In this document: piece by piece, positions 43,701 to 56,400 of the stretch
Layout: every line of letters begins with the position of its first letter
Numbering within the stretch: position 1 is the stretch's first letter
Made by a program: the position numbers and the translations under genes
Notes under the pieces: model-generated
The model's database searches: none
Told to the model about the DNA's origin: nothing
The model's input: only the letters and a program-made list of their open reading frames with translations
From: Littorina saxatilis
Taxonomy: Eukaryota; Mollusca; Gastropoda; Littorinimorpha; Littorinidae
Reading direction: 5' to 3'
NCBI RefSeq assembly: GCF_037325665.1
Contig: NC_090253.1
Span: forward strand, 43,311,732-43,375,731
Length of the DNA stretch: 64,000 nucleotides

Positions 43701-45060
43701 ACTGCGCTTGGCAACCTTGACGGCAAAGTAAGTTGAAGGTCGTCCCCCATGGCGGACGTACCCTCGTCGACCTCTCCCTCTTGCTCAAAAGGGCAATCGG
43801 GAAGGTGACCCCCAGAGAGACTCTCCTGGTCAACCGAAAGGTCATCCAGGTCAACCACTCCCTGCCCCCCGGGCGGGAGAGGACGATGCGGCTCCCCACG
43901 TTCCTCCAAAGAAGGGGGTAGGAGCGCAACGCCCTTTCGCTGAACAGGGCCCGTCGACCCAACTGACCGGGCGCTTCTGCGCGAGGGGTCAGCCAGGCTG
44001 TCGGGGCTATTACGGCTCGCAGGCTTTGCAGCCGAGGTCGCCTTTTCCTCCTGAACACGCACCCCACTTTCGCCGGAGAACCCGGCTACTCGTGGGGTAG
44101 ACAAACCTTTGCCGTGAACCGGCGAGTTCAGCAGAGACACATCACAAACGTCACCGTCCTGAGAAGCGTGCACATCAACCCGCGTAGTGACAGTCGACCT
44201 TGAAGCCGTAGCAGAGGGCGAGGGCCGGATCCTGGCAAGCGAAGGCGGGTCCGCAACACCGGAAGGGAGGGCGCGCAACTCCGCCCGTGTTGAAGAAAGC
44301 TCGGCCGCCAAGGTCGAGACCTGTGAGCTCAAAGTGAGCAACAAAGACGCTACATCCGCAGGAGCCAAAACTGGGCCACTAGGCGTCCCAGAAACAACAC
44401 CAGGAACTTCTACAGGCGTACCCTTAACTGGAATCTGCTTAGACAAAACGGGGGAAGCGAGCATGGCCGCCAAAACCGGTGATTTAGCTGGCAAGGCAGA
44501 AAAAGCAGAAACGTCATGACCGGAATTTTTAGCATTACGAGACCCTTTCTTACTGGGCGAGGCATCAGTAGCAACCTGTCTCGCACTAGGCTTTCTCTTA
44601 GCGCTATCTTTCAGCGCCGCTTCCGCCATGTCAACAAACAAACTCACAAAAAAATTTTCAGAGAAAAATTTCGTAAGTCCGAGATGAGCGACAAAATGTC
44701 GCTAAAGTTACAAGTAAAACAGAAAGATCTCACCAAATACAGCAGAGGTACAGGTGCAAGGCTCAGGCGGCGACCAAGGGGCGAAATCCAAGTCCTAAGA
44801 CGTAGGAGAAAGGCTGAGCACAGCCAGAGCGAACGAAAACACGTCCCGTTCCCTTGAACGCTGAGTATGGAATGATACAAATGGCGGCCTATGCGCACGC
44901 ATACGGAAGTCAGACCAGTAGTTGGTCGGACATTATGGGATGGCTCACTCTCTTTTTTAGAGTGGTCTCCCTTGTTACCAAGGGGACGCGAACAGCGTTA
45001 CCAGCACTGAACTAGAGTTAATTGCTATACGTGAGTTGGGTAAAGTTATGTAATTTAATG
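40729..45060 (-). mobile_element. DIRS-type tyrosine-recombinase retroelement (fossil, incomplete in window)
   Basis: Two long minus-strand frames. A gag-like frame (44647-42686) ends in Gly/Arg-rich sequence. A reverse transcriptase/RNase H frame (from 42598 into the gap) shows LPFGLSLAPWIF, YLDDWLI, FTDASLMGWG, TDNTTVAAYVNRQGGTRS and IDLFATR, which together are typical of DIRS rather than Gypsy or Copia elements. The visible part looks whole. The recombinase and one terminus are hidden by gap 1, and the other terminus is not defined (about 44.9-45.06 kb). Long open frames suggest a young insertion. Confidence 0.8.
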
Positions 45061-45284
45061 CAAGTTTCCAGTACAAAGGACTTAACATAAAGCAATCCTG
45101 CATGTTTTAGTTACATGCTCACTTTCTTCAACCAGTAATCCCCAGTTAACATTGGATAATCTAAGTCTATGTAAGAGGCTGAAATTATAAACAAGAAGAC
45201 ATACAAGATGTAAAATCCAAAGAGTAAAAGAGCCCTCAAACAAAAGTGACAAGGTTAACGGGTCAAGAAGATGGAGGCACTAAC

Positions 45285-48200
45285 CAACAGTGATGTCCAT
45301 AGTGTGTCCCTGCCCCAGACACCTCAGTCGGTACAGGCACCCGCTCTGGTAGTAGTACTGCAGTGCGTACACAAAAGCTGTGGAAAGAAACAAGCGTTCA
45401 CTTCAGCTGGTGTGCATTTGGGGATCTTTAATTGTGTGTCCTCTCCCACAGCTTGACAAAGCTTGATGCCAAATGGGGATCTCGATTGTAATAGAGTGGA
45501 ACCCCCACTCCCCCCTTTTAAGACCCCCTGATTAAAGACTCTCGCCCTTTTAACCACTTGATTGCCTTATGACGGGTTTACCCGTCTTCTCCGTTCCGGG
45601 ATTTTCCAGAAATGCTATGTCACTGCTGACACAAAAATAGCAGCCAATGGCTTGGTAGGATACCTCATTCTCATGAATAAACATAAATGGTGACGCGGTT
45701 TTGCGTCTGAAGGCTATTTTCGGCCTTGGCGACAGGGTAGGGGAGAGAAATCTCGACTCGTCAAAATGGCTGACGGTGACAGTCGACCGGGCCCTAGTAG
45801 GGAAAAACAAAGCCGGACTGACGCTACAGGCAGTGCAAATGATTATGGATACTGACAGGGGAAGGGGGAGATCTTCTTTCGGACGATTCGTTGGAAACAG
45901 GTAGATGATAGTGATTATAATCCTTTCTTGGAGTGAGCAATACAGCCACCTGTGTTTGATCCACAGGCACCGGAAGATGCGCCGGACTGATTTTTCAAAA
46001 GTTCATATTTAAACATCATTATAAGCCAAACTAATTATTATTTCCATGATTAGACACTAAAAACAGATTCTTGGTTCAATTTCCCTTAAAAATAACATAG
46101 GTTTTACTTACCTACCTACTACCAGTTTGGAGCTAGAATTTTTTGTGAATTATTACACCCCGAACTCCAATATTCCCTCTGGCAGTCAGGAATGCACATA
46201 CGCAAGTTTTGATTGGCAGCGAAAGGGTTAAGACCCTGTTTTATAAGATTTTTGGTTCACAACTTCTGTAAATTTACCCCCATTTTAAGACTCCCTCCTT
46301 TTCAAGACCTGATTTTCTCAGTTTATTTTAGGTCTTGTTCCTCTGTACTCACTCTTGTTTACATCAAATGTGGACCATTATCATGTCCAGAACATCACCT
46401 TTTTTCCTTGACTTCATTTCAAGGGATACTCCCAAGCACAAGCTAAGCCTCAAATCGACCCAAAATCAACACAGTTTGGTTTTGGGATTGCACCGTCAAC
46501 ACTACCGCGACATTTTATTTACAGTGGTACCTGCGATGAAAGGACACCCCTGGGACCAGCCAAAAGTGTCCCTACATTGCAGGTGGCCTTTCATGGCAGG
46601 AATACTTTGGTAGAGATAATATAAAAAGAGACAAGAGAAGGTGTCCTTTTAAGGGAGGTGTCCTCTCATGGGAGGGTCCACACATCGCAGATACTGCTGT
46701 ACTACATTCATCACTCAGATTTTCTGACTTAGCCACACTGTGTTGAAACATCACAGGAAATTGTATTTTGAATCTGATGTGAAGGAGGATATCTTTAATT
46801 TTATAATGAACATGAACAAAACACCTTTCTCTACTTACTCAAGTAGAAAGTGAACAGTATGTATGTTGTTCGAAACTTCTGATATGTTTCTCCTTCAGGC
46901 CTGCAACAGAAAACCCAGAAAAATAATAGTTAATTTTTGTTTAAATAATAGTACAAAAACCAGTAAAATAATGGTTAAAAAACCAGTCAAATAATAGTTT
47001 AAAGAACAGTAAAATAATAGTAAAATAACAGTAAAATATCAGTAAAAAAAACAGTAAAATAATAGTAAAACTCAAATGAAGTGTGACATGGTTCTCAGCC
47101 ATACTCCACTTGCGGGGGGTACATGCTCTGTATTTTCATGTTTCTATAACCGACCAAACTCTGCCATGATATTTTCCATGCACACTTGGTCTTGTGCTTG
47201 CGTGTACACACGAAAGGGGATAAGGCACTAGCAGGTCTGCACATCAGTAGACCTGGGAGATCGGCAAAATCTCCACCCTTAAACCCATCTAGCGCGGCCG
47301 TGAATCGAACCCACGACCTTCGGCTTGGGAGGCCGGTCTCTTATCCACTAGGCCCTTGCACCTGTGGCCATGGGAACGAAAACCGACCAAACGTGAACAA
47401 AACTGCTACTTGCACTCACCAGATGAGACTGATGCCAGCACACACAGTGGAGACGAAGTGATGAGTCAGCCACCAGCCTTTTATTCTGCGAACAGACACA
47501 GTTACTAGTATGAAATTCACCATACCAGGGAAGAAAGTGGATAATGTTTAAAATCAGACGAATCTGTCAGCATGGATAATACAGTGGTACCTGCGATGAA
47601 AAGACACCCTTGGGACCATCCAAAAATGCCCCTACATTGCAGGTGGCCTGTCACAACAGGTATATTTTGGTGGAGATAATGGACAACCAAGGTGTCCTTT
47701 TGAGGGAGGTGTCCCCTCATCGGAGGCACCACAAATCGCAGGTACCACTGTTCTGAACTAATTGGGGTTTAAAGTCCCCACAGGCCACAGACCTATGAGG
47801 GACATTTGTGTGTTAATATATATGCTTAACTACTGGAGCTTTAACTGTTTCAGTTTTTGCTTGAAGCCTGGACAGCTCTATGGCGGTTCCATGATAGTTT
47901 ACAAGTTAAAGAAGGCACCTTTCAGGGCTTAAAATAATACAAGATGTAAAAAAGGTAACCTTTATGTTTGTACTATAATGCAAGAAAAAAACAAGAATGG
48001 TAGGTTATTGGAACGTTTAATTTATGACAAAACATTACATTTACAGAACGTTGACCCAGTGTTAAAGTCTTTTAAGTCGACAGAGACAAACACTTAAGAT
48101 ACAGATAACTAACTTATCTCAAAATTGTCGATGAAACCGCTTGCAAGATGCTAGCGAGGCAATCTACTATTCCACTATAGTACTACTATAGGGCAACACC

Positions 48201-51200
48201 CCCCTCTCTCCCCCCCCCCCCCCCCCCCCTCCCCCCCTACCTAAAAAGAAGGAAGACATCAATTAAGTGCTGAGCATTAAAACTGAGTCTTATATGAAAA
48301 GCTGTCGCTTAGTTTCTTGTTACCGTATAACATCGGCAGTAACAATGTTTTTGTTAATGCGCACACTGTGAATATTCTGAAAACTCGTAAAGTATAAGTA
48401 TTTTATTCGTTTGAAAAAACCAACAGGACTTATGCATGCTAGGACGGTCTGCACCGGAACATGACTTTTGTAATCAATATTTGCTTTTTCTCTTAAAAAA
48501 AAAAAAAAAATCACACACAAAAAACAACAACTGAGAGATCACAAACAGTGGTACCTTGAGCCATTGACGATAAGAATGCTTTCTCTGATTGTCAGGGTGC
48601 AGTAGTACCAGACCAGCAGAAAGTTCAACAAGGCGTCGACCCATCTGGAACAAGAGAAACAACAAAGTGTTCACATTTCTGCAACTTGTTAGAATAAAAA
48701 AACAAGAAAGGTGTTGGATCATTTGTTAATGACAACATTAATTTTGGAACGTTGGCAGTCACTTTGTTTTTGGATTTGCAACTTGTTAGGTTAAGTGACC
48801 ATTGCAAAAAGGCTGTTACATACTGTTCTTGACGACCAAAAAGTGCACAAGAAAATCTAAAGGCACACATTTTGGTCGTTCTTTGGTAAAAAATTGTCAG
48901 ACTACCAGTTCTATTAGAAAATACTAAGGAAACAGATTTTGGCATGATTGAAAGTAAAAACAAGAAGGGCAAAGCCCATACGACTCACATGCTTGACCTC
49001 GACCTTTAGGGTAACTAAACCTAGCAATGACATCATACACTAAGAACTGCTTTACACATTTTTCCTACCAAAATACATGTGACCCAAGGTCAAGGTCATC
49101 CAAGGTCATGCAACACAAAGCTGTTAATTCAAGACATAGGAAGTACAATGGTGCTTATTGGCTCTTTCTACCATGAGATATGGTCACTTTTAGTGGTTCA
49201 CTACCTTATTTTGGTCACATTTCATAAGGGTCAAAGTGACCTTGACCTTGATCATATGTGACCAAATGTGTCTCATGATGAAAGCATAACATGTGCCCCA
49301 CATAATTTTTAAGTTTGAAACAGTTATCTTCCATAGTTCAGGGTCAAGGTCACTTCAAAATATGTATACAATCCAACTTTGAAGAGCTCCTGTGACCTTG
49401 ACCTTGAAGCAAGGTAAACCAAACTGGTATCAAAAGATGGGGCTTACTTCGCCCTATATATCATATGTAGGTGAGGTATTCAATCTCAAAAACTTCAGAG
49501 AAAATGGGAAAAATGTGAAAAATAGCTGTTTTTTAGGCAACATTTATGGCCCCTGCGACCTTGACCTTGAAGCAAGGTCAAGATGCTATGTATGTTTTTT
49601 GGGGCCTTGTCATCATACACCATCTTGCCAAATTTGGTACTGATAGACTGAATAGTGTCCAAGAAATATCCAACGTTAAAGTTTTCCGGACGTCCGGACG
49701 TCCGGACGTCCGGACGGACGGACGGACGGACGACTCGGGTGAGTACATAGACTCACTTTTGCTTCGCATGTGAGTCAAAAAACTGTGATATACAATTGTC
49801 TGAGTGAGTGAAAGAAACTTACACAAGTTTTATGACAGGGCATTTTTCTCAAGGCAAGAGTGGAAGCATGACCAGACCATCACTCTCTCATATTAACTCA
49901 GAGAGCCAATTCTTCTCATAAAACTGAAACACATTTCCTTCCTTATTCTGTTCTTGTCACTTTCCTTTGGTGAGATTGAATAAATGATTCTTTGCTTTTT
50001 TTCGTAACATAACTTACTTTATCCCTATACACCATCTTTTTGGAACTGTGGACGTACTGTCCAGATGTGCTTTCATATCGTTAACCGCCAGGCCATATGA
50101 TATATATATGAGTTGTTCTTCAGTACTGGTGACAGAAAGGGGGAAAAGTGGTCAAAATTCAAATCTCTAGTTTTGTTTTTGAAATATTGCTTTTCATAAA
50201 GCAGAAATACTGTAGTATCTGTTGTACATAAGAAAAAATCACTGGTTCACATGGTTCCTACATAATCTAACTTTTAAAGCTGGTTCTTGTGTGTCTGTGT
50301 GTATGTTTGTATGATGACGATAGGACCCGAAACGGCTGCACGGACTGAGACAGGAATTGCAGAGAATGTTCTTTGCCACTCGAGTCGTGTCATAAGGTAC
50401 TTTTGGAATAGCAAATTTGAAAGGATTCTTCAAAAAACGGCGGAAAACATTATATACCCTGTGAGCTATCGAGGATCCTCCCCGTCTGGGCTGTCGAAAC
50501 ATGGTCTTGTTAAAAGACGTTTTCAAATGCGGTTAACGGAGAGATACACTCGAAGCACATTTAGCGAAGTTATGTTGCCAAATCATCAAAGATCAACATT
50601 TCACTACACGGATCGATGTGCACAGTCGAAATAGATGTGACTTTCACACGACCGAAGACTACTTACTAGCAGACTAGCAGACGACAAGATCTAAATATTT
50701 AGATCAGTCAGAGCAATCCGTTGAAGAACAGTTACTCCGCTTATTCGTCTTCAGTTAAGCTTATTTCCCCTGCCATAAGTTTCCTTGCAGATCTGCAGTC
50801 GCGTAGTGAAATGAACTAGTGTCATCGGAAGATTCTTCTCAGTCAATGATCAAAGCACAGTAAGTTCTATGCTGACAAAAGTCACTTTCGGACAACACGA
50901 CGATTGACTTAATTTATGAGCCCAAAGGTAACAATATCGACAAGAATGTACGCATTTGACATTAAATGAAACATTCATAGACAGTTTCCAACTCACCAGA
51001 TCTGCCAAAGAGCCGTCATTCGTGAAAAAACGATGATTTTAATCAGACAGGTATCGGAAACAAGCCTTGGTCACCTGCGTTATTCCTTCCAAGGCGACGT
51101 GACGGCGCCACATTTGTTTGTTTATGGCTGTTTATCGCGAAACAACACAGTTGAAATTTGTGTGTAAAATACCACAAATTTGTGGTGAATCAGTTCGTCA

Positions 51201-53406
51201 TCTGCGTTTCGATTGTAATTAAGTCAGATTGGAGTTACTTTGAATCGAAGGCGAGGGTAACCTGCGTTATTTGTGGGACATCGTGAACAAATTTGATTGC
51301 AATATTTTATACAGAAAGTAAATTTCAATGATTCTGGCTCAGACTTGTAGATCTGTTATGCAGTGTGTTGGTAGTGTATCTGCTTTTCTGCTATGAAGCT
51401 CATTTGGAGTGATACGCTGATCGAAGTGGGGTACCCTATGTGGGACATCAGCCGTATGCAGATTACGCCTCAGAACACTCTCGCATTTCACAAAGACAAC
51501 AATAATTTGCAACATTTCAAGAACTGCATCAGTTGTATTAGATACTATTTCAACAACAACAGCACAAACACGACTATTATCAACAACACAGAACGGGAGG
51601 TAAGTCTTCAAAGACGCACCAAGTGTGCGTTCCCGTTTTTGGACGCCATTTTTGCTGGCATTTTCACAGTAAATCTTAATATTTCCATATCTATTGAATG
51701 ATTTTGGTATTTTCTTTGATTGTGCCGATTCTCCTATCTCTCTGGCATGTACTGGGTGCTTTGTGACCAGTTTCTCCCCTAGACTGTATTGAAAAATGCG
51801 TCCGTGTGAGCTGACCCCCACTTGTGACCAGTAGCAAAGAACAACTCATATACTTTCTGAGGTAGCTATTTGTGCAGCTTGGGGGCCCGGTAGCTCAGTT
51901 GGTAGAGCACTTGACTTGTGATCCGAGGGTCACAGGTTCGAATCCGGGCCGGGACGGACAGGGGTTAACTGTATGTGCAGACTCAGACATAGTATCCATG
52001 TTCCACCCCCGTGTCGCCACTGTGGCACGTAAAAGACCTCGGTCATTCTGCCATAAGTGCTAGTGGCTGATTACACCTAAACACGCACACACCTGGGTAG
52101 CGTGACTCTGTTGCTGCTAGCTTTCCACTGGGAGGAAGCGACCCGAATTTCCCAGCGATAGGACAATTAAGTAATGAAAATGAAAATGAAAAAAATGAAA
52201 ACCATACCTGTATGACTGGATGAAGTAGGTGAAGAGAGAGATGAGCATGATGATGTTGCTCACTGTCAGTTTGAACTTCTCATATTCCTGTTTGTATTTG
52301 AACCTGTGCACAAAACAGAAAACATCATTTCAATTGCTCACAGTCTGTTTGAACTTCTCATATTCCTGTTTGTATTTGAACCTGTGCACAATATAATAAT
52401 AATAATAAATGAGCATTTATATAGCGCAACATCATAACTTTACAATTATGCTCTTTGCGCTTGACACATTTAAAATTAAAACACAGTTATACAAGCATTT
52501 ATCTACATTCATAGTCAGCAACGCTTAATTAAAAGCAAACACCATCAAACATACATTACAAAAAGATTCTTCCACTAACTAAGTAATAAAAACATGAATA
52601 AAATAGGTAGTGAAAACAAGGAAATACCAGCTGAATACCCTTAATCAAACAAACCATGTTATCAACAATACTGAAAACAGCCATAGATGTTTATATACAT
52701 TATCACATTATCACTAAAACAACAAAATAATACACTACATGTAGCCTACTGATGGACTGAAAAAACAAAATCAGGGGTTGTATTTCTTGAAGAGGTGCGT
52801 TTTAAGTGCTCGTTTGAATGCTTGGGGTGACTGAGAGTGGCGGATGTGAAAGGGGAGAGAATTCCGTTGTGTGGGTGCGCAGAAAGTAAAAGTGCGTTGT
52901 CCGTATGTTTTGGTTTTGGTGTGTGGAATGGTGAGGATGCGACAGTCAGAAGAGGCACGGAGTTGTCTTGCTGGAGAATAGACGGTGAGGAGTTCAGAGA
53001 AGTAAGCAGGAGACGAGCCAGAAAAAAAGTTAAAGCAGAGGGTGGACAGTTTGTAGTCAATGCGGGCTTGAATAGGTAACCAGTGCAGTGTGTGAAGAAG
53101 TGGTGTTGCATGATCTCGTTTTCGTGCTTTCAGAATGAGGCGTGCTGCTGAGTTTTGGACTTTTTGTAGTTTATGCAGGAGGTACAGAGGACAGCCAGAG
53201 AGAAGACAGAAAAACATTATTTCAATTTTGTCAGTTGCACGCACTTCAATGACTAAAAAAATATGACCACACTGTGAAGAAAACTCACATGAAAGTAAGT
53301 GATAAGTGAAAATCTATCAATTTTTACAACACACATGCACACATACACACACACTCCACAGCTCTCTCTCCTTCATTACACAGACAGTCACACACACACA
53401 CACACA

Positions 53407-53444
<38 letters not shown>

Positions 53445-56400
53445 AGAGCTGTGCCGGTGAATGTTTGTAAAGAAGAGTGTGCAACCATATCGGACAATCA
53501 CTTTCAGACACAACAACCATGGTTTAATGACTGCTATGTACCAATGACTCATATTGTCATAATGTTCTTCATCAAGTCAAACAGCACATCAAGATTACTA
53601 ACCACTGCTCCACCCTGTGCAAATTTTACAACAACATAACATTTGGTACCATGACACGGTGGCAAATTCTAAGCTGATATGGCATAAGATTGCACCATTT
53701 AGCCACTTTGGTCGGAAGGGGGGGGGGGGGGGAGTGTTGGGGGGGGGGACAGCTGAGGAGACACCCCTATATTGGCCTGCTTAGCACTTCGCACCAAGCA
53801 CTACTGTTCTATCAGATTTTAGTTAAAGGGATAAAAAGACTCATGGTCTTTTTTTTAACCTTGACCCACAAAAAGCTCTCTACCCCCCTCACCACACACA
53901 CACACCCTTCAACCATGCATGTACAGATGAAAGCATACTCACTTATCCCCTTTGTCCAGAAGAGAGACGTTGACTTGACCCAGAATGATACTCAGGTAGA
54001 TTCTGCAACATCATAGTAATCAGTATCACAAGATTTGAAAACCATGCACAACCCATTATGCACTGAGTCGCCACACACATTAACCCTGTACATCTGTGTT
54101 CCGGAACATTTAATGCAGTGTTCTTGATGAGCGAACGTGTAGCCAAGACCTGTAAGCGTAAGTGTAGATATGACGTCACCTGTACACGTCTTGGAGAATT
54201 GGTCTGGATGATGCTCACCCTTCTCCAATGTTCCAAATGCAGTCATCCATTTTTCTATACGTTGTTTGCCTCCCAGCAATATGACGTTACCCGTACACGT
54301 TCCTGTACACGTGCTGAAAAGTTCCACATCTAGAACTTTCTATTGTCAAGGCAGACCTGGGAACTGCAATTTTGCATTTGGAGTATAAGCCAAAAACCTT
54401 TTTGTATTTTCAGAAAAATGAGTGGACTCCACACATCATTCGAAAAATAAACAAGAAGGGCAAAGCCCATACGACTCACATGCTTGACCTCGACCTTTAG
54501 GGTAACTAAACCTAGCAATGACATCATACACTAAGAACTGCTTTACACATTTTTCCTACCAAAATACATGTGACCTTGACCCAAGGTCAAGGTCATCCAA
54601 GGTCATGCAACACAAAGCTGTTAATTCAAGACATAGGAAGTACAATGGTTTGTTTGTTTGTTTATTTGTTGCTTAACGTCCAGCCGACTACGCAGAGCCA
54701 TATCAGGACGAGGAAGGGGGGGATGAAGGGGGCCACTTGTCAAGCGATTCCTGTTTACAAATGCACTAACCCATTACTTGTGTCCCAGCAGGCTTTAGTA
54801 AAACTAAATTAATACCTACTGGAAGATTACCAGTTTCCAGTATGTTAAAATAGGCTTAACCTATCTACTGCTGGACTTACATCAGAACACTAACAGATTA
54901 AACTATACATGAATCGCGAGACAAGCGGCAAGAGAAGAGATTTTTGGAAAAAATACAGGTGAATGAGCAAGAAGGCAGAAAAAAGAAAAGAATTCATGAA
55001 GAAAAAGAGAGCATGACAGGAAAGAGGAACCAAAAATCTACCTAACAGCAAACTAGAAAGCTCCTGCGGTTCCAAAAACAGGAGGGGCTTTTAATTTCAT
55101 AACCGCAGTGCCCCACTGCGGGAAAGTACAATGGTGCTTATTGGCTCTTTCTACCATGAGATATGGTCACTTTTAGTGGTTCACTACCTTATTTTGGTCA
55201 CATTTCATAAGGGTCAAAATGACCTTGACCTTGATCATATGTGACCAAATGTGTCTCATGATGAAAGCATAACATGTGCCCCACATAATTTTTAAGTTTG
55301 AAACAGTTATCTTCCATAGTTCAGGGTCAAGGTCACTTCAAAATATGTATACAATCCAACTTTGAAGAGCTCCTGTGACCTTGACCTTGAAGCAAGGTAA
55401 ACCAAACTGGTATCAAAAGATGGGGCTTACTTTGCCCTATATATCATGTGTAGGTGAGGTATTCAATCTCAAAAACTTCAGAGAAAATGGGAAAAATGTG
55501 AAAAATAGCTGTTTTTTAGGCAACATTTATGGCCCCTGCGACCTTGACCTTGACCGGACGGACGGACGGACGACTCGGGTGAGTACATAGACTCACTTTT
55601 GCTTCGCATGTGAGTCAAAAAGCATGCTTTACACGCGAATAAAACCGCCGTGTCGACTTGATGGAAAGCCGCAAATAACAATGTACTTTGTCTTGATCAC
55701 CTGCTCTAAGTCTGGTCACTTCTTATGAGATTCAAAATGGCTAGTACCATGTTAGTCACCAAACTGGGTGAATCTAGACATGATGCACCACGACTTGAAA
55801 AAAGGGAGTGTCAACATTCTGGATCGGTTTGGGGATGCGCTAGTGAAGAAAAGTATTTTGGAGAATTTTTCAGCGGTTTTTTTTTCATCGACCTTACAAT
55901 ATAAAGAGTACAAAATATGGCGAAATCGTATGGGTTCCCAGGTGTGTCAAGGTCCACTTATGGTGAGAATTTTGCGTGCCTAGCTGCGTTTCACCCAGCC
56001 ACTTGGGCAGTGTGACGCCATCTATGAGGGTGTGTGTGCTACATGTTTTCAAGTCCCATATTCTTTCAACCTGACACAAGCACCTACGCTACTGTTTTAC
56101 AAATAACACACACAAACAAATCTCACTGAAGATCAAGTGAAGGAATAATTACCCATTTTTGTGTGGCAAACTCTCTTCCATTTCACGAAAGTTGTCTTTG
56201 CGGTCCTTGATCTTTTGCAGTAGCTCCTCCCTCTGTTGGACTTCCTCTTCTGTCAGGTCTCTTCCAACCCTGAACAGTCACACAATTCAAATCAGTTGCT
56301 AAATAAATAATAATGATATATATTGCACAGGCATTTTGCAAACTGTAACATTTACAGACGGAAGATCTACATGACTTTCTAGGTTCTAATCACTCACAAA

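Noticed and set aside
51885-51960. Possible functional tRNA gene
   Set aside because: Good box A/B and acceptor pairing, but it continues into a SINE body and is repeated with that body at 32.7-33.0 kb.
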